A stretch of 12,649 nucleotides of DNA from Lachnospiraceae bacterium (GTDB lineage Bacteria; Bacillota; Clostridia; Lachnospirales; Lachnospiraceae): NCBI GenBank assembly GCA_017476305.1, contig JAFVAA010000538.1:1-12649 (forward strand). Direction: 5' to 3'. Position numbers and translations under genes: made by a program. Shown here one piece after another: positions 1-6,696 of the stretch (position 1 is the first letter of the stretch; each line of letters begins with the position of its first letter). The notes beneath the pieces are model-generated. The model saw nothing but the letters and a program-made list of their open reading frames with translations, was not told where the DNA came from and did not search any database.

Positions 1-2
1 AA

Positions 3-272
3 GCAGCGAAGCCGGAAGCAAAGGCTGCAGTACCGGAGAAAAAGGCTCCGGGAGCACAGGCTGCCGAGACGAATACACAGGCTGCAGCACCGGAGACAGA
101 AAAGTCAGCAGGAGTACAGGCTGCCGATGCAAAAGCACCGGAAGCAGTAAAGCCCGCAGTACCGGGGGCATCAGAGACAGAAAAGCCGGGAGCACAGGCT
201 GCTGAGGCAAAAGCAAAGACTGCAGCACCGGAAACAGATAAGTCGGCAGAATCAGCTGCAAAAGCAGAATAA
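3..272 (+). CDS. C-terminal tail of an unidentified protein, Ala/Pro/Glu/Lys-rich repeats (partial)
   Basis: The frame is open from the window edge and stops at TAA 270-272; the start lies outside. All 89 visible residues are low complexity, dominated by Ala, Pro, Glu, Lys, Thr and Gln. Imperfect units of about 20-26 residues recur: copies of GAQAAE followed by AAPETEKSAG or AAPETDKSAE are easy to see. There is no hydrophobic segment and no recognisable domain, so this is probably a disordered, possibly length-variable C-terminal extension rather than the functional part. It reads toward hypF, 109 bases upstream, and I see no hairpin terminator between them, so co-transcription is possible. 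The parent protein cannot be identified from this tail. Confidence 0.75.
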   Translation, partial: AAKPEAKAAVPEKKAPGAQAAETNTQAAAPETEKSAGVQAADAKAPEAVKPAVPGASETEKPGAQAAEAKAKTAAPETDKSAESAAKAE

Positions 273-381
273 AATTTCTAAAAAAGTCAGGAAATGCAGA
301 TGAAACGGAGTTATATCCGGACTTATTAAAGTTGGAATTATTTTAGGAAGTGTAGACTTGCGAAGATGGAGAGTTTAGTGC

Positions 382-3201
382 ATGATGGAGTATCATCAAA
401 TTGAGATTACGATATATGGACTGGTGCAGGGAGTCGGGTTTCGTCCGTTTGTGGCAGAGCAGTCAGAGAAGCTTGACCTTACCGGCACGGTTCGGAATAT
501 CGGCGGAATCGTAAGGATTTCTGCTAGTGGGAAAAAAGAGGCGTTGGACGAGTTCGTTCATCGCCTTTCTGCGTGTCCACCGGAAGGAGCGAGAGTGGAC
601 CGGGTGGAGGTTACAGAAGCATCTGAAGAAATTCATTTTGAAGAAAAATTATCAGAAGGAGTTCCGAAAGAAGTTTTGAGAAGAGAAACTTCTGTATTAG
701 AAAAAAAATCCGGGGGGCAGGCAGAATTTATTATCGTAGAGAGCGAATCGGGGGAGGATAGTCTGCGCTTTTTGCCACAGGATATAGCGACCTGTGATTT
801 CTGTACGGAGGAGCTTTTCAATCCGAAAAACAGGAGATACCGCTATCCGTTTATCAGTTGTACTGCCTGTGGTCCACGGTTTTCTATTATGGAGAATGTT
901 CCATATGACAGAGATACGATTACCATGCGGAATTTTAAAATGTGCCCCGAATGCCGGAGGGAGTATCAGGAAAGGGGAAATAAAAGAAGACATGCGCAGA
1001 CGATTGCCTGTGCGGAGTGCGGACCAGAGGTAAAACTGTATCCATTTGCCATCGTGGAGGAGTTCCCATTTAAGGATGAAGTTTTTAAAGATGAAAATCT
1101 GTTCCATGGGGGCGATGCCTTGGAGGGACAGAAAGAAAAGACTGGAAGACCTTCCGGAAAAGAGATGCATGCATGGGGACTTACAGGAGATACTGCGAAT
1201 ACACCGATAGCGAAAAGTATTCAGATGCTAAAAGAGGGGAAAATTCTGGCTATCAAGGACATCGGAGGCTTTCATTTTGCCTTTGATCCGAAAAACAGGG
1301 AACCGGCAAGGAGACTTAGACATTTTAAGAGACGGGAACGAAAAGCCTTTGCCGTGATGTTTCCATCCGTTTCTGACATTGAAAGGTACTGTGAGGTATC
1401 GGAAACAGAAAAGCGGCTTTTATGCTCGGATGCACGTCCGATTGTCCTTTTGAAAAAGAGACCTGGAATGGATTTCGTGCCGGAGGTCTGTGGAGAGAGC
1501 AGATATATCGGAGCCATGCTCCCGTGCAATCCACTGCAGATTCTGATTTTAAAGGAAACGGGACCTTTGGTGATGACAAGTGGGAACCGGGGTGGAGAGC
1601 CCATTATAACAGACGAGAAAGAAATGTTTGCCTTTTGGGAAGGGCGGGCGGCGAAAGATGATTCTTCCTTTTTTGAAGCACGGGCCGGGAAAACAGAAGA
1701 TAGATTTATGGAAAATCAAGAATGGGAAAAAGATTTTAGGAATGAAATGAAACCGGTGCCGGATGCGATTTTAACACATAATAGAAAGATTGTATATGGT
1801 CTGGATGATTCGATTTATCAGGTGACGATGTGTGGAAATCGGGAGATGATTCAGATAATCCGGCGTGCGAGAGGGCTGGTGCCGGAGCCTGTAGAGCTGC
1901 CTGTACACCTATCCTGTGATACCTTTGCTGCCGGGGGGGATTTAAAGGCGGTTTATGCACTGGGAAGAGAAAACATGGCATATCTCTCCGGACATTTCGG
2001 GGATTTAGAGGATGTACATGCTGCAGAATCACGAGAAAAGGCGCTGGAGGGAATGTGTGAACTTTTCGGGATTTCTCCGGTTCATGCAGTCTGTGACATG
2101 CATCCGGGATATATCTCTGCGAGGCATGTGAAAGAGGAATTGAACTTTGCAGCTATCCCGATGACTGTTCATCAGAAAAGGACATTGAAATGCAGCAGAG
2201 AAAAAAATGAAATAGAAAGAGAGCAGAAAACTTCTTTTGAAAAGAATTATAAAGAGCAGGATATCTTTCAAATCAGGAAAGTACAGCATCACCACGCACA
2301 CATTGCGGCTGTGATGGCAGAATATGCACTGGAGGGAAAGGTGCTTGGAGTTGCCTTTGACGGCACAGGTTATGGAGCGGATGGAACCGTCTGGGGCGGG
2401 GAGTTTCTGCTCTGTGAGGGAAAGGAATTTGTACGTGTGGGGCATTTGGAGGGCGTCTTTTTGACCGGAGGAGATGCATCTGCGAAGAATGCACTGGTCA
2501 CAGCGTATGCGTATCTCTGCGCTGCGGTTAAAAAGGGCTATATGACAGAGGAGGAACGAAGTCTTTTTTTACCGGAGTTTTCAGAAGAAAAAAAACTTCT
2601 TTTAAATGGGGCATTGGAAAATAAGATCAATACGGTGGAGTCTTCTTCCATAGGGCGGCTTTTTGATGCAGCAGCAGCGGTTTTAGGGATTTGCAGGGAA
2701 AACAGCTATGAAGGGGAATGTCCGGAAAGGCTGCAGGCATATGCAGAAAAGTATTTAGAGGAGGCTTATTCTACTACCCCGGATTTGTATGAGAGAAAGG
2801 AGGAAAACAGCTTAGAGAATTTTTTGGAAAACAGAGAAGCAGGAGTGGATTTTTTCATTTATCAGGAGCAGGATATGTGGATGATGGATGGGGTATATTT
2901 GATTTCTTCCTTAGCAAAGAAAAGGAGTGAAGGAGTCCCTGTGGCTAAACTCGCATTTGAATTTCATAGAAGCCTGGCAGGGATGACTGTCCGGATGTGC
3001 GAGAAAATCTATAAGAAAATTGGATGTGTTCGAAAGCAGATTGCACTGGGTGGCGGGACGATGTATAATCGTCTGTTTTTAAAGCTTTTGGTTCCTGCTT
3101 TGGAGGAAAAAGGATATGAAGTCTATATCAATGAAAAGGTTCCATCCGGTGACGGAGGACTGGCATACGGGCAGATGGCACTAGAGGCATGGTGGGATTA
3201 G
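382..3201 (+). CDS. hypF: Carbamoyltransferase HypF, NiFe-hydrogenase maturation
   Basis: HypF is the cytoplasmic enzyme that makes the thiocarboxamide on HypE from carbamoyl phosphate and ATP, the source of the cyanide ligands of the NiFe-hydrogenase active site. All family domains are visible in order: acylphosphatase (about 6-90, motif VQGVGFRPFV at 15-24), a zinc-finger region with four CxxC pairs (C138/C141, C160/C163, C188/C191, C210/C213), a YrdC-like domain (about 270-410, with SGNRGGEPI at 400-408), and a Kae1-like carbamoyltransferase domain (VQHHHAH 634-640, DGTGYGADGT 660-669, GGGTMYNRLF 890-899, PSGDGGLAYG 921-930). GGAGA at 368-372 supports the ATG at 382; a second ATG follows directly. 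At 939 residues it is much longer than the usual 750-780, because of charged insertions between domains. No other hyp gene lies in the window. Confidence 0.97.
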   Translation: MMEYHQIEITIYGLVQGVGFRPFVAEQSEKLDLTGTVRNIGGIVRISASGKKEALDEFVHRLSACPPEGARVDRVEVTEASEEIHFEEKLSEGVPKEVLRRETSVLEKKSGGQAEFIIVESESGEDSLRFLPQDIATCDFCTEELFNPKNRRYRYPFISCTACGPRFSIMENVPYDRDTITMRNFKMCPECRREYQERGNKRRHAQTIACAECGPEVKLYPFAIVEEFPFKDEVFKDENLFHGGDALEGQKEKTGRPSGKEMHAWGLTGDTANTPIAKSIQMLKEGKILAIKDIGGFHFAFDPKNREPARRLRHFKRRERKAFAVMFPSVSDIERYCEVSETEKRLLCSDARPIVLLKKRPGMDFVPEVCGESRYIGAMLPCNPLQILILKETGPLVMTSGNRGGEPIITDEKEMFAFWEGRAAKDDSSFFEARAGKTEDRFMENQEWEKDFRNEMKPVPDAILTHNRKIVYGLDDSIYQVTMCGNREMIQIIRRARGLVPEPVELPVHLSCDTFAAGGDLKAVYALGRENMAYLSGHFGDLEDVHAAESREKALEGMCELFGISPVHAVCDMHPGYISARHVKEELNFAAIPMTVHQKRTLKCSREKNEIEREQKTSFEKNYKEQDIFQIRKVQHHHAHIAAVMAEYALEGKVLGVAFDGTGYGADGTVWGGEFLLCEGKEFVRVGHLEGVFLTGGDASAKNALVTAYAYLCAAVKKGYMTEEERSLFLPEFSEEKKLLLNGALENKINTVESSSIGRLFDAAAAVLGICRENSYEGECPERLQAYAEKYLEEAYSTTPDLYERKEENSLENFLENREAGVDFFIYQEQDMWMMDGVYLISSLAKKRSEGVPVAKLAFEFHRSLAGMTVRMCEKIYKKIGCVRKQIALGGGTMYNRLFLKLLVPALEEKGYEVYINEKVPSGDGGLAYGQMALEAWWD

Positions 3202-3279
3202 AGGGTGTGTACGATTGTTTCCATTTTGATAAATGGCGTTTCTTTGTTGAAAGAAAGGAAATGCTGCGGAGAATCGTCT

Positions 3280-3295
3280 GGGAAATAGGGGAAAG
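3280..3295 (+). repeat. Left copy of a 16-bp direct repeat
   Basis: GGGAAATAGGGGAAAG occurs here, between hypF and the PBECR-like gene, and again identically at 5253-5268 after the HSDR_N-type gene. The bases on either side differ, so the identity is exactly 16 bases. Its position at the step from the hypF composition to AT-rich accessory DNA makes it a possible insertion boundary, though it is purine-rich and low in complexity. Confidence 0.5.
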
Positions 3296-3336
3296 AAATA
3301 GAGGATGGTAGTTATTACAAAAGGAAGAGGTTAATC

Positions 3337-3714
3337 ATGCAGTTTGTTGGAAAAATAAACAAAGAGATTTATCAATGTATTACAGAAAATATTTTAACAG
3401 ATGAGGTGATTATAACAGATGAACGAATAGCACACATTCGAGATAGACATCCGGGAGATTATGAAAAATTTTTTCATTATATTTCTGGAATTATTGCTGA
3501 ACCAGATTATATTATAGCATCAAATAAAAAAAATACAGCTGTTTTGTTAAAAAATTTTGAAGAAAAGGACAGAAAATTCAAAGTGATTTTGAGATTAAAA
3601 TTGGAGACTGAGCCTTTTTCGTATAAAAACTCTATCGTTTCTTTTTGGCACATTGGAGAAACAACATGGAAGAAAACTATAAAAAACAAGTTGGTTCTTT
3701 ACAAACGGACATAA
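3337..3714 (+). CDS. Small PBECR-like (Barnase/EndoU/ColicinE5-D/RelE-type) nuclease, possible toxin
   Basis: This 125-residue protein has the look of the PBECR families (phage Barnase-EndoU-ColicinE5/D-RelE-like nucleases). Near the N-terminus lies ITDERIAHIRDRHPGDYE (26-43), with a conserved-looking His33 and Arg37-His38. EPDYI follows at 55-59, then a beta-rich middle, then WHIGETTWKK (104-113) near the C-terminus. Such proteins occur in phages and mobile elements and are predicted RNases or toxin domains. There is no signal peptide or membrane segment. GGAAGAGG at 3323-3330 places the ATG at 3337 well. No adjacent protein antitoxin is visible; instead the end of the gene carries the promoter of a structured RNA. 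The assignment rests on motif resemblance read by eye, and the catalytic role is inferred. Confidence 0.6.
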   Translation: MQFVGKINKEIYQCITENILTDEVIITDERIAHIRDRHPGDYEKFFHYISGIIAEPDYIIASNKKNTAVLLKNFEEKDRKFKVILRLKLETEPFSYKNSIVSFWHIGETTWKKTIKNKLVLYKRT

Positions 3715-3726
3715 TTTTTGTATAAT
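3698..3726 (+). promoter_or_regulatory. Near-consensus sigma-A promoter for the structured RNA
   Basis: TTTACA at 3698-3703 and a perfect TATAAT at 3721-3726 are separated by exactly 17 bases. The -35 element lies inside the last codons of the preceding nuclease gene. A start about 7 bases after the -10 box would be near 3733, just before the first arm of the inverted repeat at 3741. It could also supply transcription to the gene starting at 4017. Confidence 0.7.
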
Positions 3727-3732
3727 TATGAT

Positions 3733-3851
3733 ATATATAAATAGAAAAGGAAACTTTGAGGTGGAAAATGCGTTCCCATACGCCACATGCTTTTTGTAAT
3801 GGGCAAAAGTGATGTCGGGAGTGACGCTCCGACCAAAGTTTCCTTTTCTAT
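3733..3851 (+). ncRNA. Candidate structured RNA: 18-bp closing stem, two inner hairpins, possible pseudoknot
   Basis: Arms 3741-3758 and 3834-3851 are perfect reverse complements over 18 bases and would close a helix of about 111 nt. Inside, hairpin P2 pairs 3761-3763 with 3784-3786 and 3770-3773 (GCGT) with 3780-3783 (ACGC). Hairpin P3 pairs 3814-3821 with 3827-3833 with one bulged G, and its 3' strand abuts the closing stem, as in a coaxially stacked three-way junction. The P2 loop CCCAT (3775-3779) can pair with ATGGG (3799-3803), a possible pseudoknot. A strong promoter starts just upstream and no reading frame fits. I do not recognise a known RNA family. It could be a regulatory or effector RNA, an untranslated leader of the next gene, or a small element with terminal inverted repeats; I see no target-site duplication. 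Confidence 0.55.
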
Positions 3852-3854
3852 GTG

Positions 3855-3882
3855 AATAAATATTTTTATTAGTGTATTTATT
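3855..3882 (+). repeat. AT-only hairpin just after the structured RNA
   Basis: AATAAATA (3855-3862) and TATTTATT (3875-3882) are perfect 8-base inverted repeats, followed by a short T-rich stretch. It could be a weak transcription end for the RNA, but a helix of A-T pairs only would be unstable, and it may be chance in AT-rich DNA. Confidence 0.25.
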
Positions 3883-4016
3883 TTATCCGATCCTTTTTTG
3901 GTGGTTCAAGTTTTTTAACTAAATGAAGGAAAGGGTTGTGGACATAAAAAGTTCTTGTTTACATTGTAGCCAAATGAGACTCCCAAATGCTAAAAACTGA
4001 AGAAGGAGGAAATTAT

Positions 4017-5210
4017 TTGAGAATAGATAGTATACTTAATAATATTGAATTGCCTGCTGTTTATGAGCGTGAGGGAAAAAAGTGTTATTATGATCCCTAT
4101 CGTAAAAAACTTATTGAAATTACTCCGGAGGAAACTGTTCGACAAAGAGTGGCAGCAATGTTTGAAAAAGTTTATAAAGTTCCTAGAGATATGATTTTTT
4201 TGGAGGTTCCAATGTCATATTATGCTAAGGGTTTTTCTGGAAGAGCAGATATTATCATTCATGCGTTAGAGGAAGAAAGTAAAAGCAGTTATCCGATTCT
4301 GGTTATAGAATGCAAAAATGAAAAAGTATTTTTAACCGATTTGGTGGCAGAACAAGCTGGTAGATACTGTGATATCATTGATGGAAAATATATTGCAATT
4401 ACTAACGGTCTTGAAATGGAATTTGCAGTATATAATGAAAAAACGAATTCTTATGTATTTTTGGATAAGGTCTTATCCTATGTGCAGATGGTTGGTGAAG
4501 AAGTCTTAATACCTAAATTAGAAGAAGAAAAAATAATAAGATATTCTATTGAAGAACTTAAAAATCAAGAATTATTATCAAATTATAATGAATCAGGAAT
4601 GTGGATTTTTGGTGAAGATACCTATCCAAAATTTCGTTCTCTTGCTGTAAATTTTTATCAAGCTCTTTTGGATACTGAGCACTGTCTTCCCAAAATTAAG
4701 CGAAAAAATTTTGAACTGATTGATGATCTTGGTCGAAGATATTCGGATTATGGCAATGCTGGTGGTGGTCATTACAACGGAATTTACCGTGCTTTTCTTG
4801 TTAGAGATGGATTTAATGAGGTACAGATAATTTCTATGTCGATATTTGGAACAGATGCAAATTTTCGGGCAGAACATCGCAATAGCTATACTTCGCTAGT
4901 TGTGGCTGTGGACCGCTTTAAGACTAGTCATTCTTCTTTACAGTATAATGTAGATAAGTTTGTAAAAATAACAGGAGAAAAAGCTCATTTTTTATATAAT
5001 GGGCAAATTAGCGGCTATAAAAGTGACTGTGTAAAAGAGATGATTTTATTGAATGGAGATGGAGTAACTCTTAGTTCATGTGGTATTAAATTAGGGATTA
5101 TTGATATAAATAAAGTGTTATACCTTGATGACAATGATGTAACCGAGCTTGTGTATAATTTTATTGAATATGTTCTTTTGAGGGAAGAAGTTCGTAAAAA
5201 ACGGTCGTAA
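4017..5210 (+). CDS. Stand-alone HSDR_N-type PD-(D/E)XK nuclease-like protein
   Basis: The first ~155 residues match the type I restriction HsdR N-terminal fold (HSDR_N_2 type). They show a YYDPYRKK/TPEETVRQR stretch (24-44), LEVPMS (62-67), GRADII with Asp78, IECK with Glu98 and Lys100 forming the D...ExK core, then EQ...RY and ITNG (112-131). The remaining ~240 residues show no helicase motifs and no domain I recognise, so this is not a full HsdR. AGGAGG at 4004-4009 with a 7-base gap selects TTG 4017 as start (397 residues). An in-frame ATG at 3987 would put this site inside the gene and has none of its own. No hsdM or hsdS is near. It follows the structured RNA and may share its promoter. 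A defence or mobile-element role is plausible but inferred. Confidence 0.75.
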   Translation: MRIDSILNNIELPAVYEREGKKCYYDPYRKKLIEITPEETVRQRVAAMFEKVYKVPRDMIFLEVPMSYYAKGFSGRADIIIHALEEESKSSYPILVIECKNEKVFLTDLVAEQAGRYCDIIDGKYIAITNGLEMEFAVYNEKTNSYVFLDKVLSYVQMVGEEVLIPKLEEEKIIRYSIEELKNQELLSNYNESGMWIFGEDTYPKFRSLAVNFYQALLDTEHCLPKIKRKNFELIDDLGRRYSDYGNAGGGHYNGIYRAFLVRDGFNEVQIISMSIFGTDANFRAEHRNSYTSLVVAVDRFKTSHSSLQYNVDKFVKITGEKAHFLYNGQISGYKSDCVKEMILLNGDGVTLSSCGIKLGIIDINKVLYLDDNDVTELVYNFIEYVLLREEVRKKRS

Positions 5211-5252
5211 TTGCACTTTTACTCTTGTTATGAATTGTAGAGGGGGCTCGAA

Positions 5253-5268
5253 GGGAAATAGGGGAAAG
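5253..5268 (+). repeat. Right copy of the 16-bp direct repeat
   Basis: This is identical to 3280-3295 and lies in the gap between the HSDR_N-type gene and the methyltransferase. The two copies bracket about 2 kb with the PBECR-like nuclease, the structured RNA and the HSDR_N-type protein. No integrase or transposase is present inside. Confidence 0.5.
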
Positions 5269-5329
5269 CTCTTTATTTTAGGTTATTTCAACGATTCGTC
5301 GATTACATGAGATGGAAGGAAGGTGAACC

Positions 5330-6073
5330 ATGTCAAAGCAAAATATTTATGATAACGAACTCTTTTTTGAAAATTTTAAAAGACTTCGTGGAGAAGAACT
5401 TAATTTTAATGATGTTATTGAAACTCCAATAATATTAGGAATGATGCCTGACCTGATGGATAAAAAGGTTTTGGATATAGGCTGTGGTATGGGGCAACAT
5501 GCGATGCAGTATATAAAGATGGGAGCTAAATCGGTTCTTGGTATTGATATTTCAGAAAAGATGTTAGCTTTTGCAAAAGAAAATAATTCTGCAGAAAATA
5601 TAATTTATCGAAGGCTTGCATTTGAAGATTTAGAAGAAATTACTGAAACATTCGATGTGATTACAAGTTCATTAGCATTTGATTATGTTCAGGATTTTGG
5701 CAAACTTATGAAAAAGATATATAACCTGTTGAATGTAAATGGAAAGATTGTGTTTTCGATGTCTCACCCGATAAGTACAGCATATGATGGAGTTTATGAT
5801 AGATATACAAGAACAGAAAATGGAAAAAGATTATATGCTAATCTTCATAATTATGGTATAGAAGGAATACGAAAAATCCATTGGGTGGTAAATGGGTATG
5901 AATTATACCATAGAACATTTTCAACTCTTGTCAACGAATTAGTATCGGCAGGTTTCATAATCGAAGAATGTCAGGAATCTAAATTACCAGAAGAGATAAG
6001 AAAAAGCAATGAAGATTTATTCGGAGGGGTTATCCATCAGCCGGACTTCATTTTTTTTCGTTGTTGTAAGTGA
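5330..6073 (+). CDS. Class I SAM-dependent methyltransferase
   Basis: The 247-residue protein has the Rossmann methyltransferase core. Motif I VLDIGCGMG (47-55) binds SAM, the acidic residue after strand 2 is Asp73 in GIDIS, and the motif IV region FDVITSSLAFDYV (108-120) is followed by NGKIVFSMSHP (137-147). This matches the Methyltransf_11/25 type, which acts mostly on small molecules, and the SHP segment is common among its members. The C-terminal ~100 residues probably form the substrate cap. There is no target-recognition domain or DPPY/NPPY motif, so a DNA methylase is unlikely. A purine-rich SD (GGAAGGAAGGTG, 5314-5325) supports ATG 5330. It is a monocistron between the HSDR_N gene and a toxin-antitoxin pair. 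The substrate is unknown. Confidence 0.85.
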   Translation: MSKQNIYDNELFFENFKRLRGEELNFNDVIETPIILGMMPDLMDKKVLDIGCGMGQHAMQYIKMGAKSVLGIDISEKMLAFAKENNSAENIIYRRLAFEDLEEITETFDVITSSLAFDYVQDFGKLMKKIYNLLNVNGKIVFSMSHPISTAYDGVYDRYTRTENGKRLYANLHNYGIEGIRKIHWVVNGYELYHRTFSTLVNELVSAGFIIEECQESKLPEEIRKSNEDLFGGVIHQPDFIFFRCCK

Positions 6074-6353
6074 TTTATTTGATAAAAGAGGAATACTGCT
6101 CAATACCTTATGTCATGCAAAGCATAGAAATTTTATTTATTTCCTACTCAATAGGAGCGAATGATATCAAATGCATGCAAAGTTCTAAAGAGTTATATCA
6201 TAAGATTATAAAAAAAGAGAAAGATTTAGTTTTTTTAGCATAACTCTAAATTTGTTTAGGAAATTAACTAAATAATTTCCTAAAAGAATGAAAAAGAGAA
6301 GAATGTTTGTTTGCTCCTTTCGTTTTGATTTTGAGAATAACAGATTTGTTTTA
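6074..6353. other. Intergenic stretch with inverted repeats, no gene seen
   Basis: No supported coding sequence lies between the methyltransferase and the antitoxin promoter. The stretch holds the 9-base direct repeat CATGCAAAG (6114-6122 and 6174-6182), an inverted repeat AGAGTTAT/ATAACTCT (6189-6196 and 6240-6247) enclosing an A-run and a T-run that can also pair, and a strong AT hairpin at 6255-6284. It may be the remains of a small repeat element. Confidence 0.4.
6255..6284. repeat. 12-bp perfect inverted repeat, AT-rich hairpin
   Basis: TTTAGGAAATTA (6255-6266) and TAATTTCCTAAA (6273-6284) are perfect reverse complements around a 6-base loop. There is no T-run directly downstream on the plus strand, so it is not a canonical terminator. 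It could be one for the methyltransferase transcript or a cruciform-type regulatory site upstream of the toxin-antitoxin promoter. Confidence 0.45.
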
Positions 6354-6382
6354 TTTACGAATGAGTATGGTTATGTTATAAT
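6354..6382 (+). promoter_or_regulatory. Promoter of the toxin-antitoxin pair, extended -10
   Basis: TTTACG (6354-6359) and TATAAT (6377-6382) are 17 bases apart, and TG at 6374-6375 makes an extended -10 element. Transcription would start near 6389, about 25 bases before the antitoxin ATG. Autoregulation by the antitoxin is typical of the family, but I see no clear operator palindrome. Confidence 0.6.
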
Positions 6383-6414
6383 TTAAACTATCAAGATATG
6401 GAGGGGGAATAAGT

Positions 6415-6696
6415 ATGAGTACAACGATTACTTTTAGTACAGACGAAGAATTGAAAAATCAGGCTTCAAAACTGTTTGATTCTCTTGGAATGGATTTGAC
6501 GGTAGCACTAAATCTGTTTATGAAGCAAGCTGTGTTAAAGCAAAAATATCCATGCAGCTTAGAAATAGAATTAGTTGAAAATGCAAAGCCGACTTATCCA
6601 GATTCCTTTTTTAATTTGTTTGGTTCGGGGAAAGGACTTGGATTTGATGAAGAGCCAGAGGATTTGTTAATAGAAAAGGAGAATATAGCTTTATGA
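6415..6696 (+). CDS. RelB/DinJ-family antitoxin
   Basis: The 93-residue protein begins with a ribbon-helix-helix segment typical of RelB/DinJ: a TTITFSTDEELKNQASKLF strand and helix (3-21), then SLGMDLTVALNLFMKQAV (23-40). The acidic C-terminal half (about 55-93) is probably the disordered part that wraps the toxin. It should bind its own promoter as a dimer and neutralise the downstream toxin. GGAGGGGG (6400-6407) is a strong SD for ATG 6415. Its stop codon overlaps the toxin start (ATGA, 6693-6696), so the two are translationally coupled. The usual partner of this antitoxin type is a RelE/YafQ toxin; here it is a PIN-domain toxin. Confidence 0.88.
   Translation: MSTTITFSTDEELKNQASKLFDSLGMDLTVALNLFMKQAVLKQKYPCSLEIELVENAKPTYPDSFFNLFGSGKGLGFDEEPEDLLIEKENIAL

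Noticed and set aside
697..1170. Long minus-strand frames inside hypF
   Set aside because: They are antisense shadows of a strongly supported coding gene, with no SD or protein family features.
3741..3851. Retron-like msr/msd RNA, because of long complementary ends around inner hairpins
   Set aside because: No reverse transcriptase is encoded next to it; the downstream protein has a PD-(D/E)XK core, not RT motifs.
3741..3851. Hammerhead-like ribozyme (GUGAUG before a hairpin, then CAAAG)
   Set aside because: The conserved CUGANGA and GAAA core elements are not present.
3741..3851. MITE with terminal inverted repeats
   Set aside because: Kept only as an alternative: no target-site duplication flanks the arms, and a near-consensus promoter points into the structure.
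3987..5210. Type I restriction HsdR subunit
   Set aside because: Only the N-terminal nuclease-like domain is present; there are no helicase motifs and no HsdM or HsdS nearby. The adjacent methyltransferase lacks DNA-methylase motifs.
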